In this document: piece by piece, positions 40,919 to 49,403 of the stretch | Layout: each line of letters opens with the position of its first letter | Numbering within the stretch: position 1 is the stretch's first letter | DNA from: Rhodobacterales bacterium RIFCSPHIGHO2_02_FULL_62_130 | GTDB taxonomy: Bacteria > Pseudomonadota > Alphaproteobacteria > Rhodobacterales > Rhodobacteraceae | Direction of reading: 5' to 3' | Length of the DNA stretch: 64,000 nt | Assembly: GCA_001828855.1 (NCBI GenBank) | Contig: MHZT01000034.1 | Coordinates: 310,001-374,000, forward strand | Notes under the pieces: model-generated | What the model was told of the DNA's origin: nothing | What the model saw: only the letters and a program-made list of their open reading frames with translations | Database searches by the model: none | Made by a program: the position numbers and the translations under genes

Positions 40919-40934
40919 TGGAATAAATATTCCA
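40919..40934. promoter_or_regulatory. IolR-type operator upstream of iolC
   Basis: TGGAATAAATATTCCA is a palindrome with two 7-bp arms and matches the upstream site in the form TGGAATA-N2-TRTTCCA. It lies 60 bases before the iolC start. Confidence 0.78.
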
Positions 40935-40993
40935 AAACGCGGGTGGTGCTGAGTCTTGCCACCCCAGACCCCGGATTTTCGCAGGAGAAGCAG

Positions 40994-42901
40994 ATGAAGA
41001 CGCTCGACGTGATCACCATCGGACGATCTTCGGTCGACCTTTACGGCGCGCAGGTGGGCGGCCGTCTGGAAGACATGGGGTCGTTCCAGAAATACATTGG
41101 CGGCAGCCCCACCAATATGGCGGCAGGCATGGCGCGGCTAGGTCTGAAATCGGCGCTGATCACGCGGGTTGGCGACGAACATATGGGCCGCTTTATCCGC
41201 GAAGAATTGGCCCGCGAAGGTGTAAACGTTGATGGCGTGAAAACCGACGCAGAACGTCTGACCGCGCTTGTGCTGCTGGGCATCCGTGACGAACATCAGT
41301 TTCCGCTGATTTTCTACCGCGAAAACTGCGCCGATATGGCGCTGTGCGAGGATGACATTGCAGAGGATTTCATCGCATCGTCGCGCTCGGTGATTGCCAC
41401 AGGCACGCATCTGTCGCATCCGCGCACCGAAGCCGCCGTGCTGAAGGCGCTGCAACTGGCGCGCAAACATGGCGCGCAAACCGCGCTGGATATCGACTAT
41501 CGCCCGAATCTTTGGGGTCTGGCGGGGCATGGCGATGGAGAGTCGCGGTTCATCGAATCCGCAGCCGTTACCGCTAAACTGCAGGCCAGCCTGCATTATT
41601 TCGACCTGATCGTCGGCACCGAAGAGGAATTCCACATCGCCGGTGGCTCTACCGATACCATCACCGCCCTGCGCGCTGTGCGGGCGGTGTCCAAGGCGAC
41701 GCTGGTGTGCAAGCGCGGCGCGATGGGGGCTGTGGCCTTTACAGGCGACGTGCCGGACAGCCTTGACGATGGCCAGACCGGCCCCGGTTTCCCGATCGAG
41801 GTGTTCAACGTGCTGGGCGCGGGCGACGGGTTCATGTCGGGCCTGACCAAGGGCTGGCTGGATGGCGAGCCTTGGCCGGTGGCGCTGAAATATGCCAATG
41901 CCTGCGGTGCCTTCGCGGTTTCCCGCCACGGCTGCACCCCCGCCTATCCGTCGCTGGCCGAGCTGCAATTCTTCCTTGCCCGTGGCGTGGTGACGCCCGC
42001 GCTGCGGAAGGATGCGGATCTGGAGCAGATCCATTGGTCCACAAACCGCCGCAAGCAATGGTCCTCGGTGCGTGCCTTTGCCTTTGATCACCGCAGCCAG
42101 CTTGAGGATGTGGCGGGCGCCACGCCCGAAAAGATAGGGCGTTTCAAAGAGTTGTGCCTTGATGCGACGCTGGCGGTTTCCCAAGGCCGCGAAGGCTTTG
42201 GCATCCTCTGCGATAACCGTCTGGGCAAATCGGCCTTGCACCGCGCTTCGGGGAAGGGGTTGTGGATCGGGCGTCCTGTAGAATGGCCCGGCTCGCGCCC
42301 GCTGACGCTTGAACCCGAAATCGGCCCCGATTACGGCGGGCTTTCGGAATGGGCGCTGGAAAACGTGGTCAAGGTGCTGTGCTTCTGCCACCCCGATGAC
42401 CAGCCCGAAATGCAGGCCGCGCAAGAGGCCACGATCACCCGGCTATTCCATGCCTGCCGGCGTAACCGCTTGGAAATGCTGCTAGAAATCATCCCCTCCA
42501 AGGTGAGTGCGGTGGATGACGCCACTACCGCCAAGCTGATCAGCCGCTTTTATGACATCGGCATCTACCCCGACTGGTGGAAGCTGGAGCCGATGCAGAC
42601 GAACGCCGCTTGGGCTGCGACCTGCGATGCGATTCAGTCGCGTGATCCCCATGTGCAGGGCATTGTCGTGCTGGGGCTGGGGCAATCCGAGGCCGAACTG
42701 GCCTCGTCCTTCCGGCTGGCGGCGCACTATCCGCTGGTCAAGGGCTTTGCCGTGGGCCGCACCATTCATGGCGATATGGGCCGCGCATGGATGGCGGGCG
42801 AGGTTGATGATGCCACCGCAATCGCTACCATGGCCGACAATTTCCGCCGCCTTGTCACCGTCTGGGACGAGGCACGCGCCGCAGCAGGAGTATCCGTATG
42901 A
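40994..42901 (+). CDS. iolC: 5-dehydro-2-deoxygluconokinase fused to DUF2090
   Basis: A 635-residue two-domain protein. The N-terminal half (about 1-320) is a PfkB kinase: GRSSVDLYG, KYIGGSPTNMAAGMARLG and the catalytic VLGAGDGFMSGL; it phosphorylates 2-deoxy-5-keto-D-gluconate. The C-terminal half (about 330-635) is a DUF2090 domain (FAFDHRSQLEDVA, GLGQSE, GFAVGRTIHGDM), a TIM-barrel related to class I aldolases, which may carry out the following aldol cleavage to malonate semialdehyde. This fusion is usual in alphaproteobacterial inositol clusters. It overlaps iolD by four bases. AGGAGAAGC precedes the start. Confidence 0.95.
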   Translation: MKTLDVITIGRSSVDLYGAQVGGRLEDMGSFQKYIGGSPTNMAAGMARLGLKSALITRVGDEHMGRFIREELAREGVNVDGVKTDAERLTALVLLGIRDEHQFPLIFYRENCADMALCEDDIAEDFIASSRSVIATGTHLSHPRTEAAVLKALQLARKHGAQTALDIDYRPNLWGLAGHGDGESRFIESAAVTAKLQASLHYFDLIVGTEEEFHIAGGSTDTITALRAVRAVSKATLVCKRGAMGAVAFTGDVPDSLDDGQTGPGFPIEVFNVLGAGDGFMSGLTKGWLDGEPWPVALKYANACGAFAVSRHGCTPAYPSLAELQFFLARGVVTPALRKDADLEQIHWSTNRRKQWSSVRAFAFDHRSQLEDVAGATPEKIGRFKELCLDATLAVSQGREGFGILCDNRLGKSALHRASGKGLWIGRPVEWPGSRPLTLEPEIGPDYGGLSEWALENVVKVLCFCHPDDQPEMQAAQEATITRLFHACRRNRLEMLLEIIPSKVSAVDDATTAKLISRFYDIGIYPDWWKLEPMQTNAAWAATCDAIQSRDPHVQGIVVLGLGQSEAELASSFRLAAHYPLVKGFAVGRTIHGDMGRAWMAGEVDDATAIATMADNFRRLVTVWDEARAAAGVSV

Positions 42902-44724
42902 CCACGATCCGTTTGACCGCAGCGCAGGCGATGGTGCGCTGGCTTTCCGTGCAGATGACAGATGAGGGTGACCGTTTCATCGAAGGCATCTGGGCGATTT
43001 TCGGACACGGCAACGTGGCTGGCATCGGCGAGGCGCTGCACGCCCATCGCGACGTGTTCCCGACATGGCGCGGCCATAACGAACAGACCATGGCGCACAC
43101 GGCGATTGCCTATGCCAAGGCCTCGAAGCGGCGTCGCGCGATGGCGGTGACGACATCCATCGGGCCGGGGGCACTGAACGTGGTCACGGCGGCGGCACTG
43201 GCGCATGTGAACCGCCTGCCGGTGCTGATCATTCCGGGCGATGTCTTTGCCAACCGCGCGCCCGATCCGGTGCTGCAACAGATTGAAGACTGGGGCGATG
43301 GCACGGTGTCCGCCAATGACGCCTTCAAACCCGTCAGCCGCTATTTCGACCGCATCACGCGGCCCGAGCAGATTTTGACGGCGCTGCCGCGTGCGCTGCG
43401 GGTGATGACCGATCCCGCCGAATGCGGCCCCGTGACGCTGGCCTTCTGTCAGGACGTGCAGGCCGAGGCCTATGATTATCCTGAGTCTTTCTTTACGCCA
43501 AAGGTCTGGAAGATCCGCCGACCCGAAGCCGATGCGGACGAGTTGGCCGCAGCGATTGCGCTGATCAAATCCGCGAAAGCGCCTGTGATCGTCGCCGGTG
43601 GCGGGGTGATCTATTCGCAGGCCGAGGCCGATCTGGCGGCCTGTGCCACAGCGCACAACATTCCCGTGGTCGAGACGCAGGGCGGCAAATCCGCGCTCGA
43701 TTTCGACCATGCGCTGAACTTCGGCCCCGTGGGTGTGACGGGGGCAGCTAGCGCGAATACCGTCTGTGAAAATGCCGATCTGGTCATCGGCGTCGGCACG
43801 CGGTTTCAGGATTTTACCACGGGGTCTTGGTCGCTGTTCAAGAACCCCGACCGCAAGATCTTGTCGATCAACGTCGCGGCTTATGATGCCTACAAACATG
43901 GCGCGACAAACCTCGTGTCAGATGCGAAGGTCGCGCTGCAAGCCATTGGAAAGGCGTTAGGAAGTCAGAAATTTGCCGCAATTCCCGCGCTGCAAGCCGA
44001 CTGGGCTGCGGCTACGGCTGCGGTGAAGGCAAAACCGATCCATGACAATGCCTTGCCGACCGATGCTCAGGTAATTGGTGCGGTGCAGCGGGCTTCGACC
44101 AAGGCCACGGTCGTCATGAGTGCGGCTGGCACCATGCCGGGAGAGCTTCACAAGATATGGGATGCGCCGATGGGCGGCTATCACATGGAATACGGCTTTT
44201 CTTGCATGGGCTATGAAATCGCGGGGGCCATGGGCATCAAGCTGGCGCGGCCCGATGCGGATGTGGTCTGCATGGTGGGCGATGGCAGCTATATGATGGC
44301 GAACTCGGAGCTGGCGACCGCCGTCATGATGGGCGTGCCTTTCACTGTGGTGCTGACCGATAACCGTGGTTACGGCTGCATCAACCGGCTGCAAAAGGGC
44401 ACGGGCGGGGCGGGGTTCAACAACCTGCTGGACGACAGCTATCATGTGAACCCAAGCCATATCGACTTTGCCGCCCATGCGGGCAGTATGGGCGCGCGGG
44501 CGCTGAAAGTGGCTACGATTGCGGAACTTGAGGCAGCACTGGCCGAAGCCAAGGGCGCGAAGATCCCGACCGTGATCGTGATCGACACCGATCCCTGGCC
44601 CTCGACCGAGGCGGGCGGCACTTGGTGGGACGTGGCGGTGCCAGAGGTCTCGACGCGCGCCGAAGTGAACACAGCCCACGCCAATTACCAGAAAAACACG
44701 CAAAACCAGCGTCTTGCTGACTGA
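42898..44724 (+). CDS. iolD: 3D-(3,5/4)-trihydroxycyclohexane-1,2-dione hydrolase
   Basis: A 608-residue thiamine-diphosphate enzyme that opens the inositol ring, turning the trihydroxycyclohexanedione into 5-deoxyglucuronate. Three ThDP-family domains are seen: the N-terminal Pyr domain with the catalytic Glu region ([17 protein letters not shown]), the central domain ([13 protein letters not shown]) and the C-terminal PP domain with the diphosphate/Mg motif [16 protein letters not shown]...LTDN. Start codon overlaps the iolC stop (ATGA). Confidence 0.96.
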   Translation: MTTIRLTAAQAMVRWLSVQMTDEGDRFIEGIWAIFGHGNVAGIGEALHAHRDVFPTWRGHNEQTMAHTAIAYAKASKRRRAMAVTTSIGPGALNVVTAAALAHVNRLPVLIIPGDVFANRAPDPVLQQIEDWGDGTVSANDAFKPVSRYFDRITRPEQILTALPRALRVMTDPAECGPVTLAFCQDVQAEAYDYPESFFTPKVWKIRRPEADADELAAAIALIKSAKAPVIVAGGGVIYSQAEADLAACATAHNIPVVETQGGKSALDFDHALNFGPVGVTGAASANTVCENADLVIGVGTRFQDFTTGSWSLFKNPDRKILSINVAAYDAYKHGATNLVSDAKVALQAIGKALGSQKFAAIPALQADWAAATAAVKAKPIHDNALPTDAQVIGAVQRASTKATVVMSAAGTMPGELHKIWDAPMGGYHMEYGFSCMGYEIAGAMGIKLARPDADVVCMVGDGSYMMANSELATAVMMGVPFTVVLTDNRGYGCINRLQKGTGGAGFNNLLDDSYHVNPSHIDFAAHAGSMGARALKVATIAELEAALAEAKGAKIPTVIVIDTDPWPSTEAGGTWWDVAVPEVSTRAEVNTAHANYQKNTQNQRLAD

Positions 44725-44737
44725 TCCCGAGGATAGA

Positions 44738-45634
44738 ATGATTACCTACGGCACCAACCCGATTGCATGGACCAATGACGACGACCGCAGCCTTGGCGCG
44801 CATATCAGCTTTGAGCAATGCCTGAACGAAACCGCGCAGATCGGTTTTGATGGCATTGAAAAGGGCCATAAATTTCCGACCACGGTGGCGGGGCTGAAAG
44901 AGGTCCTTGACCCGCGCGGGCTGAAATTCGTCTCGGGCTGGCATTCGACCAACCTGCTTGTGAACGATCTGGAGACCGAAAAGGCTGCGATGCAGCCGTT
45001 TCTGGACGTGCTGAAAGGTATGGGCTGCAAGGTTATCATCGTCTGCGAGACCTCGAACGCGATCCACGGAGCGGATGATATGGCGGTGAACGACCGCCCG
45101 CGTCTGAAGGATGCCGAATGGAAGGCCTTCGGCGCGGGGATCGAGGCGCTGGCGGCCTATTCAGCCGCCCAAGGCATCACGCTGGTTTACCATCACCACA
45201 TGGGCACCATCGTGGAAACCGAGTGGGAGATTGACCGCTTGATGGCCGAAACCGGCCCGCATACCCATCTTCTGCTGGACACCGGCCATTGCTATTTCGG
45301 CGGCGGCGATCCGGTGCGGCTGGCGAAAAAGCACATGGGTCGTGTGCGCCATATCCACGCCAAGAACGTGCGCCCTGCGGTGATGAAAGACGTGCGCGAG
45401 TTGGGGCTTTCCTTCCTTGAGGGCGTGCGGCGCGGGGTATTCACGGTTCCGGGCGATGCCGAAGGGGCGGTGGATTTCGTGGGCGTTCTGGAGATCGCGG
45501 CGCTGCATGGCTATCAGGGCTGGCTGGTGATCGAGGCCGAGCAAGACCCCTCGGTGCGCAATCCGCTGGAATATCAGTCGATGGGGCTGCGCAGTCTGAA
45601 GGCTTTTGCCAAACGGGCAGGGTTGGACAAGTGA
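44738..45634 (+). CDS. iolE: Myo-inosose-2 dehydratase
   Basis: A 298-residue TIM-barrel enzyme of the xylose-isomerase-like superfamily. It dehydrates scyllo-inosose (2-keto-myo-inositol) to the cyclohexanedione that iolD uses. Metal-site segments are visible: [32 protein letters not shown] and [13 protein letters not shown] 44738 starts [15 protein letters not shown], the usual IolE opening, with GAGGATAG upstream. It lies 13 bases after iolD. Confidence 0.96.
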   Translation: MITYGTNPIAWTNDDDRSLGAHISFEQCLNETAQIGFDGIEKGHKFPTTVAGLKEVLDPRGLKFVSGWHSTNLLVNDLETEKAAMQPFLDVLKGMGCKVIIVCETSNAIHGADDMAVNDRPRLKDAEWKAFGAGIEALAAYSAAQGITLVYHHHMGTIVETEWEIDRLMAETGPHTHLLLDTGHCYFGGGDPVRLAKKHMGRVRHIHAKNVRPAVMKDVRELGLSFLEGVRRGVFTVPGDAEGAVDFVGVLEIAALHGYQGWLVIEAEQDPSVRNPLEYQSMGLRSLKAFAKRAGLDK

Positions 45635-45645
45635 CATCTGGCGGA

Positions 45646-45696
45646 GCGGGGGTTTCACACCCCCGCGCCCCCGTGGGATATTTATGCGAAGAGGAT
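45646..45696 (+). repeat. Hairpin plus box element between iolE and iolB
   Basis: GCGGGGGT and ACCCCCGC (45646-45666) form an 8-bp hairpin; the box CCCCCGTGGGATATTTATGC...GAAGAGGAT (45668-45696) follows directly. The box supplies the AAGAGG in front of the iolB start. The order hairpin then box is the same as after lpdA. Confidence 0.8.
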
Positions 45697-45706
45697 GAGC
45701 GGAACC

Positions 45707-46522
45707 ATGTCCAAGTTACTGCGGAAGCCTGTGGGGACCTCGGGCAAGGTGCATGACGTCACGCCGGAAAACGCCGGTTGGGGTTATGTGGGCTTCGGGC
45801 TTTACCGGCTGAAGGCGGGGGAGCGCGCGGCAGAGGCTACGGGCGAGACCGAGGTTATTCTGGTTCTGGTCGAGGGGAAGGCACAGATCACGGCGGCGGG
45901 GCAGGATTGGGGTGTTCTGGGCGACCGGATGGATGTGTTCGAAAAGACGCCGCCGCATTGCCTGTATGTGCCGAACGGGCAGGATTGGGCGGCGGTGGCG
46001 ACCACCGATTGCACGCTGGCGGTCTGCGCGGCCCCCGGCAAGGGCGGGCATAAGGCCGCACGTCTGGGGCCGGATGGGATTACCCTGACCCAGCGTGGCA
46101 CGGGGGCGAACACCCGTTTTGTCAACAACATCGCCATGGAGGCGCTGGATGTGGCCGACAGCCTGCTTGTGACCGAAGTGTTTACGCCGCAGGGGAATTG
46201 GTCGTCCTACCCCAGCCACCGCCATGACGAGGACGACTTTCCGCGCATGACCTATCTGGAGGAAACCTATTACCACCGGCTGAACCCCGAGCAGGGTTTT
46301 GGTTTCCAGCGGGTCTATACCGAAGACGGGTCTTTGGACGAATCCATGGCCGTGAAGTCGCATGATGTGGTGCTGGTGCCCAAGGGCCACCATCCCTGCG
46401 GTGCGCCCTATGGCTATGAGATGTATTATCTGAATGTGATGGCCGGTCCGCGCCGCAACTGGCGCTTTGCGAATGACCCTGATCACGACTGGATCTACCG
46501 GCGCGACAACCCGCAGACTTGA
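45707..46522 (+). CDS. iolB: 5-deoxy-glucuronate isomerase
   Basis: A 271-residue bicupin that isomerises 5-deoxyglucuronate to 2-deoxy-5-keto-gluconate, the substrate of IolC. The C-terminal cupin has the metal motif YPSHRHDEDDFPRMTYLEETYYHRLNP (in pieces: SHRHDED, LEETYYHR) and HHPCGAPYGYEMYYLNVMAG. ATG 45707 begins MSKLLRKPVGTSGKVHDVTP as in relatives; another ATG 12 bases earlier is the end of the repeat. iolB completes the set, although iolG (inositol dehydrogenase) and a transporter are not in the window. Confidence 0.95.
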   Translation: MSKLLRKPVGTSGKVHDVTPENAGWGYVGFGLYRLKAGERAAEATGETEVILVLVEGKAQITAAGQDWGVLGDRMDVFEKTPPHCLYVPNGQDWAAVATTDCTLAVCAAPGKGGHKAARLGPDGITLTQRGTGANTRFVNNIAMEALDVADSLLVTEVFTPQGNWSSYPSHRHDEDDFPRMTYLEETYYHRLNPEQGFGFQRVYTEDGSLDESMAVKSHDVVLVPKGHHPCGAPYGYEMYYLNVMAGPRRNWRFANDPDHDWIYRRDNPQT

Positions 46523-46536
46523 ACCCCTCTCGCCGC

Positions 46537-46908
46537 CTAGCCCATTTGCAAAAGTGTCAGGCGGCGGCCGGGGCCAAGGGCGCGCAGCTCTGTCTCGACC
46601 AGTCTGGGGTTGGGCAGCTTTGGGCAAAGCACGGTTATCTCTCCGGCAAAACCGAGCATTTGCAGGCGTTCGATCACCGCAAAGGCATCCTGTCTGGCCC
46701 CGAACAGCGCACAGATCACCCGATCCGGCATGGTTTCGGCCAACAGACCGGCTGTCAGGGCATCAAGCGCGACACTGCTGATCAGGCCCGCCTCCGTGCG
46801 GCTGATGCCAGTGGCTGTTGCGCCCAGATCAATACAAAGCAGGGTCTCCGAAGCTTTGGCGCTTTGGGGGCCGGGCAGGGGCAGGGGAAAGGGGGTGCTG
46901 CTGCTCAT
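46537..46908 (-). CDS. Uncharacterised 123-residue protein convergent to iolB
   Basis: A small soluble protein that I do not recognise. After a Pro-rich start (SSSTPFPLPLPGPQS) it has a strand-helix pattern like a receiver or NTPase-like fold: TLLCIDLGATATGISRTEAGL, ALLAETMPDRVICALFGARQDAFAVIERLQMLGFAGEITVLCPKLPNP in pieces, then LVETELRALGPGRRLTLL. The order VICALFG ... IERLQMLGFAGEITVLCP resembles a response-regulator receiver domain lacking the phospho-acceptor. No good ribosome site is seen at ATG 46908. Codon use is coding-like. It lies back to back with phoR. Confidence 0.6.
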   Translation of the reverse strand: MSSSTPFPLPLPGPQSAKASETLLCIDLGATATGISRTEAGLISSVALDALTAGLLAETMPDRVICALFGARQDAFAVIERLQMLGFAGEITVLCPKLPNPRLVETELRALGPGRRLTLLQMG

Positions 46909-46938
46909 GCTGGGTCTCGGAGGATGTGCCGGTGGGCG

Positions 46939-46956
46939 CTGACGGAAAACTGTTAC
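46939..46956 (+). promoter_or_regulatory. Pho box upstream of phoR
   Basis: CTGACGG-AAAA-CTGTTAC fits the Pho box layout of two 7-base repeats 4 bases apart (consensus CTGTCAT). The second half is exact to the middle repeat at pstS. It lies 135 bases before phoR. Confidence 0.55.
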
Positions 46957-47091
46957 AACTTTTAGGGTATAAGGCCGCGCCACTTTTCGCGCTTTGGTTA
47001 AAACGTATCGTTGGCAATGCCACAAGCCAGAAATGCCTAGGGCTTTGACAAGGCTTGGGTTAAGTGGCGCAGATGCATCGTTGAGGCCATC

Positions 47092-48120
47092 ATGGATCAA
47101 ACCCGTTCTGTCTCGCTTTTGTTGGCGGCAATCCCGCTGCCCTGCGTGTTGATCGCGCCGGATGACAAGGTGCTGGCCGCCAATCCGCCCGCAGTGGCGC
47201 TGTTCGGCGCTGCGGCCCTGGGGCGGCATTTCGGATTGACCTTCCGGCAACCCGATCTTCTGGCCGCGATTGCGGCGGCGCAGCGGGGGGAAAACCCTTC
47301 GCCCTTGCGGCAGGTGCGGCCCGGCCCGTCACAGGACAGCGTTTACGAGGTGACGGTGACGGCGGTGCCGCATGGTGTGCTGCTGGCGTTTCAGGATTTG
47401 TCGGCGCTGACCCAGATGGACCAGATGCGCCGCGATTTCGTGGCCAATGTCAGCCATGAATTGCGGACGCCGCTGACCGCCCTGCTGGGATTCATCGAGA
47501 CTCTGCGCGGCCCTGCGCGGGACGATGCCGCCGCGCGCGAGCGGTTTCTGGGGATCATGGCGACCGAGGCCGAGCGGATGAACAGGCTTGTGCGCGATCT
47601 GTTGCACCTGAGCAGGGTCGAGGCGGAAGAACGGATTGCGCCCGAGGGCAAGCTTGATCTGGGCGGCGTGGCGCGCACCGTGGCGGCGATGTTTGCCGAA
47701 ACCGCAGCGGCGGCGGGGGTGAGAATTGTCATCGAAGGGGCGGATGCGCCCTTGATGATACGGGCCGACCGCGACCAGATGGTGCAGGTTCTGTCCAACC
47801 TGATCGAGAATGCGGTGAAATACGGCAGCCCCGCCGGAGGGCAGGTGACCGTCAGCTTCGCGCGAATCAACACCGCCCTTGGGCCAAAGCTGCAATTGAC
47901 GGTGGCCGATCAGGGCGAGGGCATCGACCCGCTGCATCTGCCGCGACTCACCGAACGATTCTACCGTGTGGACGGGCATCGGTCGCGGCAAATGGGCGGC
48001 ACGGGGCTGGGATTGGCGATTGTAAAACATATCGTCAGCCGCCACCGCGGGCGGCTCCAGATTGAAAGCGAGGCCGGAAAAGGCAGTCGTTTCAACGTGA
48101 TATTGCCAATTTCCGGCTAG
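47092..48120 (+). CDS. phoR: Phosphate regulon sensor histidine kinase PhoR
   Basis: A 342-residue kinase with an N-terminal PAS-like domain (about 10-100), a HisKA domain with phospho-acceptor His122 (VSHELRTPLTALLGF) and a HATPase_c domain (NLIENAVKYG, VADQGEGI, GGTGLGLAIVKHI). Unlike E. coli PhoR there is no clear transmembrane pair before the PAS domain; only the weak hydrophobic stretch SLLLAAIPLPCVLIA (7-22). It would phosphorylate PhoB and report phosphate status through PstSCAB-PhoU. It is the first gene of the pho cluster. Confidence 0.93.
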   Translation: MDQTRSVSLLLAAIPLPCVLIAPDDKVLAANPPAVALFGAAALGRHFGLTFRQPDLLAAIAAAQRGENPSPLRQVRPGPSQDSVYEVTVTAVPHGVLLAFQDLSALTQMDQMRRDFVANVSHELRTPLTALLGFIETLRGPARDDAAARERFLGIMATEAERMNRLVRDLLHLSRVEAEERIAPEGKLDLGGVARTVAAMFAETAAAAGVRIVIEGADAPLMIRADRDQMVQVLSNLIENAVKYGSPAGGQVTVSFARINTALGPKLQLTVADQGEGIDPLHLPRLTERFYRVDGHRSRQMGGTGLGLAIVKHIVSRHRGRLQIESEAGKGSRFNVILPISG

Positions 48121-48177
48121 GTCCGGCGGGATGGTCCCCCGGTGTATACTGGGGCGAAAATTCACCGGAACGGTGCT

Positions 48178-48206
48178 ATGTCATGGTTCTGTTACAATAC
48201 TGTCGC
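48178..48206 (+). promoter_or_regulatory. Tandem Pho boxes upstream of pstS
   Basis: Three 7-base units repeat every 11 bases: ATGTCAT (48178), CTGTTAC (48189) and CTGTCGC (48200), with spacers GGTT and AATA. This is the direct-repeat pattern bound by PhoB. It ends 83 bases before the pstS start. Confidence 0.82.
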
Positions 48207-48289
48207 AAAACCTTGTGTAACGGTCCCTAAACGGGCCAAGACGAAAGGCCAGACGGGCGTTTCGCATCGACACAGACAGGAGAGACTCA

Positions 48290-49345
48290 ATGTCCCTGAC
48301 CAAACTTGCCACTTCGACGCTGGCGATCCTTGCCGCCTCGACCATCGCTGCTTCTGCGCGCGACCAGGTTCAGATCACCGGTTCGTCGACCGTGCTGCCC
48401 TATGCCACCATCGTGGCCGAAGCCTTTGGCGAAAACTTCGATTTCGCGACGCCGGTTGTTGAAGGCGGCGGTTCGGGTGCTGGCCGCAAGAAGCTGTGCG
48501 AAGGCGTGGGCGAGAACACCGTTGATATCGCCAACTCTTCGTCGCGCATTTCGCAAGGCGATCTGGATCTCTGCGCCACCAACGGCGTGGGCGAAGTCAT
48601 GGAAGTCCGTATCGGCTATGATGGCATCGTGTTTGCATCCGACATCGCTGGCCCGGCCTTCGCGCTGACTCCGGCTGACGTTTACGGCGCGCTGGCAGGC
48701 AAAGTTGCCAAGGACGGCGCTTTGGTTGACAACGCGGCCGCCCAGTGGTCCGAAGTGAACGCTGCTCTGCCCGCGCAGAACATCATGGTTTTCATCCCCG
48801 GCACCAAGCACGGCACGCGTGAAGTGTTCGACACCAAAGTGATCGTCGAAGGCTGCAAGGCAACCGGCGCTTATGATCTGTTCCTTGCCACCGCCGAAGG
48901 CGCTGACGACAAGGAAAAGAAAACCGCTGCCGAGAAAGCCTGCAACGAGCTTCGCACCGACGGCAAGTCGATCGACGTTGACGGCGACTACACCGAAACG
49001 CTGGCCCGCATTGATGCGGACAAGAACGGCGTGGGCGTGTTCGGCCTGTCCTTCTACCAGAACAACACCGACAAGCTTCAGGTCGCAACCATGAACGGCA
49101 TCGTGCCGACCGTGGAAACCATCGCGGCCGGTGACTATCCGGTGTCGCGTCCGCTGTATTTCTACGTCAAGAAAGCGCATATCGGCGTGATCCCCGGCCT
49201 GAAGGAATACATCGAGTTCTTCGTGTCCGACGAAATGGCAGGCCCGGATGGCCCGCTGGCAGAATACGGTCTGGTTTCCGATCCGGAACTGGCCGCAACG
49301 CAAGCCGCAGTTGCCGCCGAAACCCCGATGGGTCCGCTGGAATAA
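48290..49345 (+). CDS. pstS: Phosphate-binding periplasmic protein PstS
   Basis: A 351-residue periplasmic phosphate receptor. A signal peptide (about 1-23, ending ASA) is followed by the phosphate-binding segments QITGSSTVLPY, EGGGSGAGRKKLCEG, IANSSSRIS and FIPGTKHGTREVF. It belongs to the larger alphaproteobacterial PstS group that carries an additional ATAEGADDKEKKTAAEKAC-type segment (about 200-222) and two Cys that may pair. CAGGAGAG precedes the ATG. A strong hairpin separates it from pstC. Confidence 0.95.
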   Translation: MSLTKLATSTLAILAASTIAASARDQVQITGSSTVLPYATIVAEAFGENFDFATPVVEGGGSGAGRKKLCEGVGENTVDIANSSSRISQGDLDLCATNGVGEVMEVRIGYDGIVFASDIAGPAFALTPADVYGALAGKVAKDGALVDNAAAQWSEVNAALPAQNIMVFIPGTKHGTREVFDTKVIVEGCKATGAYDLFLATAEGADDKEKKTAAEKACNELRTDGKSIDVDGDYTETLARIDADKNGVGVFGLSFYQNNTDKLQVATMNGIVPTVETIAAGDYPVSRPLYFYVKKAHIGVIPGLKEYIEFFVSDEMAGPDGPLAEYGLVSDPELAATQAAVAAETPMGPLE

Positions 49346-49355
49346 TCCAAATCAC

Positions 49356-49380
49356 GCGGGGGGCAGCATTTGCCCCCCGC
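49356..49380 (+). terminator. Attenuator-like hairpin between pstS and pstC
   Basis: GCGGGGGGCA and TGCCCCCCGC form a perfect 10-bp stem with loop GCATT, 10 bases after the pstS stop, with no T-run. Such a structure can protect the pstS message or lower expression of the downstream permease genes. Confidence 0.7.
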
Positions 49381-49403
49381 AGCCTTCATGACGGAAAGAC
49401 CTG

